Below are positions 24,503-36,500 of a stretch of DNA of 64,000 nucleotides, one piece after another (within the stretch, counting starts at the first letter, position 1; every line of letters begins with the position of its first letter). Location: the NCBI RefSeq assembly GCF_048569485.1, contig NC_134358.1:550494097-550558096 (forward strand). Reading direction: 5' to 3'. The notes beneath the pieces were generated by a model. It was not told the DNA's origin. It saw only the letters and a program-made list of their open reading frames with translations, and did no database searches. This DNA comes from Anomaloglossus baeobatrachus (taxonomy: Eukaryota > Chordata > Amphibia > Anura > Aromobatidae). The translations under genes were made by a program, and so were the position numbers.

Positions 24503-25277
24503 ATAACGCTCAGCTAAGGGATGCACCAACATCTCTCTCGCTTAAGTGATAGCCTGCCTTTTCTCTATTTTTCACATTGCACTTCTCTCCTTGGTCCTCA
24601 AGAATCCCGGAAGCAAAGGCCGCGTTGTTCTCTTAGTCCCTGGACCATTGGTGACAAACTGGATCTCCAAAGCAGGTCCCTGCTTCCTCTGCAGGACTAA
24701 CCAGCTGCAGGTCTTCCACACCCCTTTGTGCTTCTCTGGATGAGAGGTCTGTCTTAGCCATTACACCTCTCATCATTCCACTGCTCTGCTTTTTCCTCAA
24801 CTCTTTGCAGGGTAATGGCGCCTTTCAACTCAGCACGGAGTCTTGCGTCACTACTCTGCCTTTTGCTGGGTGAGGTGTCTCTCTGCTCACCATCCCGTTT
24901 CACCAATGCCTCTGCCCATTTTCCTCTGTTATTTGCATTGAGCGGGCCTGCTACTTCTACTTTACCCTATAAGGATGGGCAACTCTGTCTGTGGGCCGGC
25001 AATTCCAAGCGTAACACTCACTATGATAGGTCTAACCGCTGGAGGGCTAGATGGATCTCTGTGCCCTTTCACATCTTCTACATCCTCAATGGGTGAAACC
25101 TCCTTTTCGTACTGTGCAACCCACCACTATCTTGCAGTCTGTACTCAGCGCCATTTTAGACTGCATAATGTTCGCCACCATCCATATAACTTGAGCCTTC
25201 AACACATCACTTCGATCTTCCAGCTGCAATGCTCTATCCTGCCAACTATGCAAAACTGTAACATGGCATGGGGCGGT
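24503..25277. other. Remaining internal sequence of the old element; no gene recognised
   Basis: Short frames only, without family motifs. It continues the internal part interrupted by the solo LTR. Confidence 0.4.
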
Positions 25278-26235
25278 TGTCATGACCAAGGTGGTCGTCT
25301 TTAGTGCCTTAGCATTCTATATGAAAGAGGAGGCCCTGGCTGGGTGTGTGGACCTCTGCCACAGAGGTGATATGCCTTTGTAGGCCACATGATGACGATG
25401 GCTTCAGCTAGCGAGTACCAGAAGATAACCAGTTCATCGATGGAGACCACCAGTTCTTTAAAAACAGTGTTTTACTCAACAACAGTTTGGTACCTTCTCG
25501 TATGTTTCATTAACAAAGATCATCTCTAAACACAGAGTCTTTACTTATTCTACTTCACTTGTTTGAGCCTCAACTAGTTTCACTTTTTTCTCCACAACCA
25601 AGCCTTCCTCCACCGTAAAGTCATATTTTTTCTTGCAGTTCTGTGTCTTCTCTCTCTTAAAGGGATAATTTACCATTATGGCTGAACTTATCTTGCAGCT
25701 TGCTGACACTTAGGGAACTCCTACCTGGGGCACTTACTTCGGCTCATGTTTTGTCACGTACGGGCCCGTTACTATTAAAAGTTATAAGCTCTGGGCCGTC
25801 TTGCTAGGCGTCCTGACCTAGAACCCATCTCAGTTGGTCACTTAGTCCTTCGGGCATTCCTCTGACTCGGCTCCAGTAGATCACTCTATAACTCGGTCAC
25901 TCTCTTAAATCTGAATCTCGCTATCCACATCCTTGGTCTCCACTCACACTCCACGTCATGCAGCTCTACTACTAGCCAGACCTTAGGTCTGATTCTTTCA
26001 CAAGCTGGGCCCTGTCTCATTTTCTGACAGAAAACTGTCACTGTCCCTGCACTCTAGCCCCTCCCACTGTGGTTAAGTCCCAAACAATAACTGTTTACTG
26101 CCATTCTGTTGACAATATAACATTTATCATTAACTACACTGGTTACAATTCACATTATACATTACATACCGTAACAATAATGCATGAAACAATGCACATT
26201 ACAAGTCACATATACCAACAATATCGGTGTCTTTT
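25278..26235. repeat. Right copy of the old LTR-like repeat
   Basis: Starts TGTCATGACCAAGGTGGTC and aligns with the split left copy as far as GGTGTCTT at about 26232. Divergence between the copies is high, so the element is old. Confidence 0.5.
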
Positions 26236-26480
26236 GCTGGGATTTGTAGTTACACAGAGGCTGGAGGATAATATGTTCTGTACTTGCATAGAACTGGAAT
26301 AACAGGGCGTACATCATAGCATATGCTGGGATATGTAGTCCATCAGATGTTGGCAGAGCTACATTTATGCTTGGGATTTGTAGTCAGACTGAAGTCTTTT
26401 CATGATATTATCTGCTGGTACTAGTAGTTCTACAGCAAGCAGGGACTCTCTCTCTCCATGAAGAGTGAGCATCTTGTGTG

Positions 26481-26482
<2 letters not shown>

Positions 26483-26540
<58 letters not shown>
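26483..26540. repeat. (TA)n microsatellite
   Basis: Uninterrupted TA dinucleotides, nearly 60 bp. Confidence 0.97.
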
Positions 26541-26542
<2 letters not shown>

Positions 26543-27099
26543 TCTGATTATTCATATACCACCTCGAAGTTTCATCAGTGACTGGCTTAAGTCTGGAAAA
26601 TATGACACAGTTGGGGGATGGAGTCGGGGGTGGGGTCCTACAACCTGTATCTTGAGAACACACACACAACAAGACACATGTTTCTTATCAGTTGTGTAGG
26701 AAGGAGAAGTTCCAAGACGTTCCAGCAAAGCACAGACCCTTCTCCCTGCCTCCCCCCCTTTACCATACAGGACAATAAATGGTTAAACAATCTAACACAT
26801 CATCAAGTCGGAAAACTTTGTCTCAGCCGCCAAGTTCAGGCTCCACTTCTCCCTCCCCATCATCGGGGTTGGTCCTGAAGTCTTATGTAGTAATAAAGGA
26901 AAGCAGAGACACCATCCCAAAAGAATTTAACTCCACTCCTTCTTACATTTCTTAAAGAAACACGCCCTCTTCATTGTGTTAGACGTGGGACTACGACACC
27001 CAACATGTCGAATATCTTCATCTGATTCACAGTATATGGGTAAAGAAGTGGCCATAGTCATAACGGGGGATCTGAATAGTGATTAGGATCCCCACCTAA
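26541..27099. other. No gene recognised
   Basis: Unique-looking sequence between a (TA)n tract and the 98-bp array; short frames without family motifs. Confidence 0.5.
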
Positions 27100-29590
27100 T
27101 GCCACCAAGTCCTTATCTCCTCAGTGGAAAAGTCAAAGCCTTGACCCTTGTAGTGACCATTGTAGTGTAGACTCTTGTAGGGGTCCAGATACTCCTGATG
27201 CCACCAGGAATCCATTCCCTCTGTGCTGGAGAAGACAAAATCTGTACCCAAGTATTGACCCCTTGTGGTTAGCTGCTTGCCACAGGTTGTCCTACCAGAT
27301 TCCACTAAGAATTTATATCTTTATTTGGTGGAGAGAACGGAAGCTTTTCCCTTGTGGTGGTCCTCAGGTGACCAGATAAGGACCTTCTGGTGAAACCACC
27401 AGGTCCTTATCTCCTCAGTGGAAAAGTCAAAGCCTTGACCCTTGTAGTGACCATTGTAGTGTAGACTCTTGTAGGGGTCCAGATACTCCTGATGCCACCA
27501 GGAATCCATTCCCTCTGTGCTGGAGAAGACAAAATCTGTACCCAAGTATTGACCCCTTGTGGTTAGCTGCTTGCCACAGGTTGTCCTACCAGATTCCACT
27601 AAGAATTTATATCTTTATTTGGTGGAGAGAACGGAAGCTTTTCCCTTGTGGTGGTCCTCAGGTGACCAGATAAGGACCTTCTGGTGAAACCACCAGGTCC
27701 TTATCTCCTCAGTGGAAAAGTCAAAGCCTTGACCCTTGTAGTGACCATTGTAGTGTAGACTCTTGTAGGGGTCCAGATACTCCTGATGCCACCAGGAATC
27801 CATTCCCCCTGTGCTGGAGAAGACAAAATCTGTACCCAAGTATTGACCCCTTGTGGTTAGCTGCTGGCCAGAGATTGTCCTACCGGATTCCACTAAGAAT
27901 TCATATCTATATTTGGTGGAGAGAACGGAAGCTTTTCCCTTGTAGTGGACCTCAGGAGACCAGATAAGGACCTTCTAGTGAAACCACGAGGAACAAAATC
28001 TCAGTGGAGCAGAAGACACAATTGGACCCTTTTAATAATCCCTTGTAGTGATAAGAAGATGACGGGTGGCACCTTCTATCTTATGCCATCTTCTTAGAAG
28101 TCAAGATACCTTCTGTACACCTATAGTGACCCCTTAAAGACACTTGCAGCAGTTACTTGGTGACTAAGGACTTTCCACTTGACAACTCCAGGTAACTGGC
28201 CTGTCCCGAGGAGTGACCACTAGCTCCCTCTACACTGCGCCATCTTCTCAGTGATGAAGGCACAACTCAACCCTTACGGTGATCCGATAAAGACCCTTAT
28301 TGTGACCAGTGGATGACAATATATCGATCTTCTACCTGATGCCTCCAAAAATCTAAACCCTTGGTGGTGAAAAAGACAAAGTAGTGATCACTTAGGGACC
28401 CTTACAGTAATCAAATGACACAATATGCCAACTTTTCAGTGATGAAGAATACACAACTTGTACTTGAGTAGTTATTACAAGGTGATCGGTTATATCACCT
28501 TCTCAGTGGTGAAATAAGACATAGCCTATCCCTTATAGTGATCAATAGGAGACCAAATAAGAACCCCCTAGTTTATGCCCTTTATGTTCTGCCACCTCCT
28601 CAGTGGTGAACACACAGCTCATTTGGTGACCTGATAAAGAACCTCTTTTTGCCTCCTATTCAGCGGTGAAAAATACTCCACGCGTGCACCTAGAAATCAT
28701 TAGGTGACCTGATAAAGAGCTTCTACCTGATGCCTGATGCCACCATAACCCATCTCCTCAGTGAAAGTAAAAATACAACCTTTGCTCTTTAAGATGGTGA
28801 CCTTGTACTTGATGCCACCAAGAAAATACATATTCCTGATAGTGGAGAAGACAACAATAGTGATCAATGGTGACTAGATAAGGACCATATACTATCATAT
28901 GTATCATGTCTAGCTTCTATACCAGTGATCCCTAACCTGTGTCTCAGGAGCCCAAGTGGCTTGCAGCCTCATGACGTGTGGCACCAGGTCTATAAAATGT
29001 ATATGAAGAGGAGGTGTCCAGATGGTGACTTTTGTGAGTAACTCTACATAGAAGAGCAGATGTGAATGGGGGTAAGGTAGGATCCCCTGGATCTTGGTGT
29101 GATTTTTGCGGAAAAACTGTGGCTGCGCTATACCAGTAATGGCATATGTGGAATGTGGCCCATGACCCTCTGTCTGAGCTAAATGTGGTTCAGAAAGGTT
29201 GGAACCTCTGCTCTATTCTAAGCTATCTTCTCCGTGGGGCTTGTGCCCATATAGTCATCCCTCAGATAAGGACCTTCTACCATGGTGTGGAGATATCATT
29301 GGTGCAACCTGGGCACTTGCGCATGGGCCAAAGAAATAAGGGGACCATGACCACCTCCAAGGCAGAAGGCATCTTCTGCCACATACACATTATTGGACCA
29401 CAAAGGGTCTATAGGCTCAGGGACCCTCTTCTTTCTGTGTCCGTCCCTGTGTCTACCAGTCACCAGTCATCCATCCCTGGAAAAGACACAACCTGCAGCA
29501 GTGGTAGTGATTAGTCGAGGACTTGCCATCTGATGCCACCACCAGGAGGCCTCACCATCTCCTCAATAGTTCTGCTGGAAAAGACAAAAC
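27100..29590. repeat. Array of ~98-bp monomers; three near-identical 294-bp trimers plus old monomers
   Basis: Three 294-bp units (27100-27393, 27394-27687, 27688-27981) are almost identical. Each consists of three related ~98-bp monomers that share motifs such as CCACCAGG, CAGTGGAAAAGTCAAAG, CCCTTGTAGTGACC and CCAGATAAGGACCTTCT. From 27982 to about 29590 the same motifs persist in diverged monomers, interrupted by a hAT-like insert at 28923-29210. Minus-strand frames in the trimers are a by-product of the 3-divisible period. Confidence 0.85.
28923..29210. mobile_element. hAT-type MITE inside the 98-bp array
   Basis: Ends are CAGTGATCCCTAACCTG and, inverted, CAGAGGTTCCAACCTTTCTG. The 8-bp flanks TTCTATAC and CTCTATTC agree at six of eight positions, as expected for an aged hAT target duplication. 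Non-coding, 288 bp. Confidence 0.6.
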
Positions 29591-29751
29591 CTGCAATTTC
29601 AAGTAAAAAAAAAAGTTGAAATCTTTTTTAAACTGTCCACGTCCTCAAAAGAATGGAACTAATTTAACAACAGCATTGCCTTCGTCACCACCTCTCCTTT
29701 GTTGCCAAAAGTGGTGGGGAAGGCTGGAGATGCGAGGCTCAGCCCCTCCTC

Positions 29752-29756
29752 ATTGG
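29752..29756 (+). promoter_or_regulatory. Inverted CCAAT box of col1a2
   Basis: ATTGG within CCTCCTCATTGGTCTG lies about 80 bp before the predicted transcription start. The mammalian COL1A2 promoter has an inverted CCAAT box at the same distance bound by NF-Y; binding here is inferred. Confidence 0.65.
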
Positions 29757-29800
29757 TCTGCTGGCTCCTGATGACTCTGAGCTGAGGGAACCTCCTGCTG

Positions 29801-29807
29801 TATATAT
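29801..29807 (+). promoter_or_regulatory. TATA box of col1a2
   Basis: TATATAT in GCTGTATATATGGGGAGG, 157 bp before the start codon. Transcription should start near 29830, giving a 5'UTR of about 130 nt. Confidence 0.7.
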
Positions 29808-29884
29808 GGGGAGGACCAGGCATTATTATCTTAGCATCAAGGCGGCAGGTTTCTGCAAAGTTTGGAGTAACTCAACAACACTGC

Positions 29885-29908
29885 ATGCCAGCAACCCACA
29901 GGATCTAA
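29885..29908 (+). promoter_or_regulatory. Upstream ORF 1 in the col1a2 leader
   Basis: ATG CCA ... ATC TAA, seven codons and a stop, wholly in the predicted 5'UTR. May reduce initiation at the main start. Confidence 0.4.
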
Positions 29909-29923
29909 GCAGTACCACCTTCT

Positions 29924-29972
29924 CACAAGGAGTCTGCATGACTAGCCACCACTAGCCATGCTCAGCTTTGTG
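29924..29972 (+). promoter_or_regulatory. Conserved collagen 5' stem-loop around the start codon, with uORF
   Basis: CACAAGGAGTCTGCATGACT pairs with the later GCCATGCTCAGCTTTGTG: CACAA with TTGTG, GCATG with CATGC, CTAG with CTAG. The col1a2 start ATG (29958) is in the 3' arm. This is the stem-loop known in type I and III collagen mRNAs, bound by LARP6 to coordinate translation at the ER. A tiny uORF (29938-29955: ATG ACT AGC CAC CAC TAG) ends two bases before the main ATG, as in the human gene. Confidence 0.85.
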
Positions 29973-30027
29973 GATTTACGGACTCTGTTGCTGCTTGCAG
30001 TGACTACTTACCTAGTAACATGTCAAA
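29958..30027 (+). CDS. col1a2: col1a2 exon 1: signal peptide
   Basis: Encodes [19 protein letters not shown] and then VTCQ, close to the human start. Basic/polar N-end, LLLLAV core, cleavage probably after Cys22. The 70 coding bases equal the human exon 1 length and end one base into a codon; the donor is GTAAGT at 30028. Confidence 0.97.
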
Positions 30028-31751
30028 GTAAGTGCCTTCCCCTATTCTTCTTCTCAAGTCTGCAGCTAGGTCTACATAGCTTTTGGCTGGAGACTTTCTT
30101 GCAAGTTTTATGGATGCAGTGTGGGTTATAAGTAGCATTGTGCCCTGCAACAGATGTTTCATGGCTCCAGAATGTGCTTAAAGGGATTGTCATAAAATGC
30201 GCTGTATTTAAGGCATTTGAAAAGAGAAATAAGGAGAAATAAGATGCAGCCCTGCTTTGTGGTATTTGTGTAGGAGTTAGGGATGGATAGGACAAAAGTT
30301 TTTGGTACTTTGCGCATCTGGAAGTCCAGGGCGTTGTACTGTATTGTCTGCCGGCGGCTAAGCCTGTACGTCTGCGCCATCTAGCGGCCAACTCGTGTAA
30401 TGCAGGTAGCTGATTTCTTATACTTTAATTCCTTGCCATTCCTGTGCTTGTCATCGTAAAACAGCAATGTTACATAAAGCAGACATTACATCACCAAAGA
30501 AAAATCTATGTCTGCAACTTCAGGGCAAACCTGAGCCCTAAGCTTACAGATTATCCTACAATGTGCACCTAAATATCATTCAGTTATGTGCCATTGTATC
30601 TAATGGCTCATCTGCAGGTAAATCACTCCTAGGCAAGGTGTATTGCAATATTAAGGTATTACTGCAGCATAAATCATATGTTATAGCATATCCTATGTGC
30701 AGTGGGCAGCTCTGCTGGAACCTGTAGTTCCACATGACCTCCTAGACTATAGCCATGCATTGCTCACCAGCACTAGGCAGGTGAAGAGTTAATGCACATG
30801 ATCTCTGACTTTTCCCACAGCTGCTTCCAGGCATCTCCAAGTACAGACTGGTTCCCTTAGGAATTCACAGGGGCCATAGAGCTGAGAATACCCCGCCCTC
30901 TAGTGGGCATTGTGCAGTATTGCAGCCTCCTGTGTTTTATAAGTGCTCAAAAAAAAAATAAATTGAACACTAAAATACCATTGTGTTAAGTGTTCCCTTT
31001 ATTTCTTTGAGCAATATATATTAGATATAGACCTGTGATGATCTAGCAGAGCTGAGTTTGTCATTAGGGACAAATTATTTTAGTTGTATAATGTGTATTG
31101 GTTTTACCCACATTGCAGGTACCTAAAATAATAAAATACTCAGATGTTTAGATACAAACTAAGCTCTGCTACATCTGTGTTTTGCACCCTAAGTTGCAGG
31201 GTTTTTATTATTAAACAGCACCCCTATTCCAAGTAGATGAGACATGAACAGAGTCTACAGAGTCCATGAATAATATGCAGATACAGCCACAAGATATATT
31301 ACTTATAGGTGAATTAACAGAATGTGATCCCCCTATGATCTGCCCTGAGAGCAAAAAAATCTTCATTGGGTGATAAGTCCCCAACTACAGCTAGAGACCC
31401 CTACACCTGCAGCTAGAGACCCCTACACCTGTACCTAGCGACCCCCTACACCTGCAGCTAGAGACCCCTACACCTGCAGATAGAGACCCCCTACACCTGT
31501 ATCTAGCAACCCCCTACACCTGCAGATAGAGATATGACACCCCTGAAATGGCCTGAAACTGCGCTAATAAGGTGGAACCACCCCTGACAGATGGCTGCAA
31601 CGTGTGCCAGGGGGTTAACGTGGCATGCTGGGCTTTGTAGTTCTAAAACAGATGTTAGACTGCAGATTTAGTTTCTTATAAAATTAATACACAATATAAT
31701 ATTTTTAGCTATTTTATTTATAACCAAGATATTGTAACATTAGTTTATACA

Positions 31752-31784
<33 letters not shown>

Positions 31785-32285
31785 CTTAATTTTACGATTT
31801 TATAATAGTATTATTATATCTCACTACATCATTATAGTAGTTCTACATCTATTATTGTTTTATTATATTAGTCATATTCATCACTATTTTCCATTATTAT
31901 TATAATTTTTTTTATAATAAGAATATTTATATTTTTTATATGTGTTCTTATTCGTTTTACCAATATTATATTGCTGTTATTATTATTACTATTATTATCA
32001 TATGTAATAGACAAAATAATTACTGTAAGCCCCAGCTTACATTTATTGCATTATATTATTATTAATAATATTTTGTATTATTATTTATATTATTTTTTTT
32101 ATTAATAACAATAATGATAATAATTGTTATTATGCATATGATTTGATGTTATTATATTACTATTATTATTATCCTTAGTTATTAGTAATATTATTTGTTT
32201 GTATTATTATTATCATCATTATTATCATTATTATTACTATTATTTAATAGTAGTAATAATTTATGTTTTTGTAACATTATTTGGT

Positions 32286-32316
<31 letters not shown>

Positions 32317-33407
32317 TAACCAAATAATATTACTAAAATATAAATACTAATAATTATTATTATTTATGATATTATTAATATTATTTGTTGTTATTATTAC
32401 CATTATTATTATTATTATTATTCATTTGATTTTATTATTTTTATTATTGTAATTTATTGTTATTAGCAATATTATCTGTTGTTATTATTATTATTATTTA
32501 TATGATCATTATTTTATTACTTCCAAAACAAGGTTACTTAACTATTAATTTTATTTTTTCCCCTCCCTTTTTTCTCTCCTCGTCTCCCGCACAGATCAGG
32601 TCAGTAATTTCTACCTTTCCATTTTTGATTTCCCATGTGCATTTGTATATTTTCTTAGATTAGACCAATGGGATGGGCTCTACTCAGGGCCGGTGTTGGG
32701 TACCCCATGGATGACCGACATGTTGGCTGGAATGAGCCCACCCAGACGGGGTGTGTGGGTTGGCTTTACCTGGGGGCTCTCTCATATAGGGGGCAACATG
32801 GCACAGTCCCTATAGCTCCAATGTAGCGTTCTGCGCTGGATTTGTATGATCTCATTTGCACCTTTCCTATGGATCTGCTCAGGTGCGGATACAAAGTTAC
32901 AACTTTTTGGGATTCTTTTTTTTTTCTTCATGCTGGAAATCCATTTTCTTGTCTCCTGTCCTTACTTTCCATGGGATCAGGGGATTTGTCATAAGGAATA
33001 GTCATAAAACTAACAGAAAACATCTGTGGGCCTGGAATGTATTGTGGTGGCTGGACATTTTTACCAGTATTTCTGGGGGAGGGGGAGTTTTGCAAATTTT
33101 GGATTTTTTCTTACTCTCTTTTTGTTTGTTTTTTACCTTTCCATTGTTTCTAGGTGCAAGGGGTAAGGAATTGTCTCTATTATCTTGCAGTATCGAGAGA
33201 TACAGATGTAACAGAGCTGAGTTTGTCATTTTCCCCAAAACTTATTGTGATAGTGGATTTTACATGGGACTGCATTATCTGATCACAATGCACTTCCATA
33301 GGAGTCCAGGTCATATTTGCTACTTAAGGCTAATACATTGCATATCCAATGCACATCCAAAGTATTAAATGACAAATACAGCTCTGCTACATTTATATAT
33401 ATATTTT

Positions 33408-33442
<35 letters not shown>

Positions 33443-33523
33443 GATGTATATATACATATATATATATATAGATGTATACATATATATTTTTTTATAGATA
33501 TATATTTATTTACATATATATAC

Positions 33524-33575
<52 letters not shown>

Positions 33576-36500
33576 TACAAGCTTAGCTTTTCCCTGTCTG
33601 GATTTGGTGGAATGTGGTGCCTCGGGCGACAGCTGCGAGCAGGTCGGGGCAGACCTTGGTAGTGTAATGGGGCTGGGGGCTGTTTCGGGATTGAAACAAA
33701 TTGAAGAAGATGCTTTGCTTTGATTGACATTTTGGATGCAATGTATATGATATACATGATGTAGCAGAGGTGAGTTTGTATGGCTTTAACATTTTTAGTG
33801 ATATCATGATATAACTCCTTGCACATTGTGAAAAGCTTTCTTGCAGTCCCATGCAAATCGACAGGTAGAACATTAGAATGAGCTCAACTCAGCTGAGCGC
33901 TGCTGCGCTTGACAAGCTCAGCTCTGCTACATCTGTAACCAATGCTGGGTTACAAAACGTCATGTATATATTTATATGCGTGCTATGGTAATGGCTTTGG
34001 GTGTTGTATGGTCTGACCTCAGACATTAACTGGTCTCAGCCCATAGGTTCAGCAATATTTAACCATTTAATGGCTGCAGATGGCATCGTTCAGCTTCTTC
34101 CTGGCTTTTTCTGCCGCAGGCGGTCGCGATTATTCAATTTGTTGACGTGTTCACGCCTGTTTTTATCTGCAGGGCGCAAGAGGAGATAGAGGCCCAAGAG
34201 GAGAGCAGGTAAGGAGCAAAACCACTTAGCGATTCTTAATTTTCCACCAGTAGAGGGCGTGATAGTAAATATTCAGAATTCAATGTTTACAATATTCTAT
34301 TTTATTTTTTTATTTTTTTTAATAATTTTAAATGAAAACATTCAACTTTTTAAATCAAAGCCATAAAGTCAGCTTCTATGGAATTTCTTTTTTTTTTTAT
34401 TCTAATTCTTATTTTTGGACATTTTTTTTTACAAAACTGTTACGTCTCTGGGCATATTTATCAAACATTTGTTGCATTTTGACTTTTTTTTTTAAAAGAC
34501 AAAAAAATTTCATTAGGAGAATAGGAAATGTAGCTATTTAGTGTTTAGTAGTGCATGTGTTTTTTTCATGTGTTTTCCAATTGGCTTTGATATATGGGTA
34601 AAAAAGCATGAAAATACACATCTACGCATATAAAGCAACAAAACAAGTTTGTAAAGCAAAAAAAAAGAAAAAACACAATACAAATGGGTATGAAGCCATA
34701 GTGTTAGACAGTTATAATGAAATAAAACAGTTATCTACCACATGGTAACTACAACTCACAGCATGCTACATGGAATTGTAGTTTACTAGCATCTGGAAGG
34801 CCAATGGTTACAGTCCACTGAGATAAACTTTCCATATATGTATCAGAGTATGTATAAGAGTGAAGATATATTGACGATCTTTGTATCTAAGAGTGAAGGT
34901 ATATTGATGATCTTTGTATCTAAAGAGAGAAGGTATATTGACGATCTTTTTTCTCTTTATACTTTGTTACCGGTTGAAATTGAGTTTAATGAGATGTAAG
35001 AGTAGTTGCCCCTGTGTATGAAAAGAGCCTAAACTCTATATAGTCCCTGGGTCACCTTTAGTCCCAAGATTAAAACTGTACTGTATGAATCATTGTGTAT
35101 AGTCCATTTGGACACCAGATTGTGATGAAGAACTTCCTCTAAGTTCCAGGCTTTAGAACAAGGTTGACACAGGCAATGCCCAAACTTTGCAATAAACTCT
35201 ATGGGTCAACTTTAGTCTTCAGGTTGTGACTGCTTTATAGGGACAATATGGAAGTCCATACACGTAGCTTAGTGACTTGTGTAGACACCAGACCTTAATG
35301 AAGGACTTCTTCCAAGATCCAGGCTTTAGGCCAAGGTTGACACAGGGAATGCCTAAACTTTGTAATAAACTCTATGGGTCAATTTTAATCTTCAGTTTGG
35401 GACTGCTTTATAGGGACAATGTGGAAGTCCATACAGGTAGCTCAGTGATTTGTGTAGACACCAGACCTAAATGAAGAACTTTGTTCAACTTCCAGGCTTT
35501 AGGACAAGGTTGACATAACAAATGGCTAAACTTTGTACTATAGTCTCGAGGTCAACTTTAGTCTGCAGGTTGTGAGTACTCCATCTGGACATAGCCTATG
35601 AGGAAGTCTAAAACCATAGCCAAGCTACATGAATAGTCTATACATAACTCGGCTATGTTTCTAGACTTCCATATAGTCCATATGGACATGTATGTAGACA
35701 CAAGACCTCCATGAAGAGCATCTTACAAGATCCAAGCTTTAGGACAATGTTGACATGGGGAAGCTTAAATTTAATTATAAATCAATGAGCCAACATTAAT
35801 TTTCAGGTTAAGACTGTTTTATAGGGACTATATGGAATTCTATACATGTAGCTTAGCTACTTGTGTAGACTTCCGTATAGTCCATGTAGACCATATGGAC
35901 ATGTGTGTAGACACCAGACCTCCTTGAAGAAAGTGCTCTAATATCCAGGCTTGAAAATCAAGTTAACAAGGCAACTGGCTTACAAAGTTCATGTATTCTC
36001 AGTGGTGGGTATAATTACTACTTTTTAGGACCAAACATCCAACCTAATGGTTGAACCACTAGACCTAGGTCATCTTTTGGCCAAACAGGTTGGCCTATGG
36101 TTATAAACATAACTGCCTTTGCTCATGGCTGAATGTTGGATCCATTTTTTCCCCCAATTTTAGTCTTCCTCTTAGGGACAGCTTTTGGTGTAACCTTTTG
36201 AGCTGAGCACCTAGCATTTTCATGTCCAACTAAGTTTTGAGTGTAAAAAAAAATGCGAGATTGATAAGACGTGGTACAGATTAGCACAACTCAGTAGTAA
36301 GCCACCCACATTAATCTTTCCCAGGGCCTACCAGGAAGACCAGGCAGAGATGGCGATGATGGACTCCCAGGCTTACCCGGACCCGCAGGCCCTCCTGGAC
36401 CCCCTGGACTTGGCGGAGTAAGACATTAAACTTATAGCAAAAATAAAAAAGAATGTAAAAATAAAATAAAAAACTGAAAATATTGATTAAAAAATATATT

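Larger units (their letters stand above)
30028..32594 (+). other. col1a2 intron 1
   Basis: Contains a 70-bp palindromic MITE (30944-31013), a 150-bp MITE (31031-31180), a short tandem block around CCCTACACCTGCAGCTAGAG (31384-31530) and long TTA/ATT-rich simple sequence (31740-32510). No coding content was seen. Confidence 0.8.

Noticed and set aside
27096-27893. Repeated 92-codon minus-strand ORFs starting MESGRT
   Set aside because: Same frame recurs because the period 294 is divisible by three; each ends in a stop within the unit and no family is recognisable.
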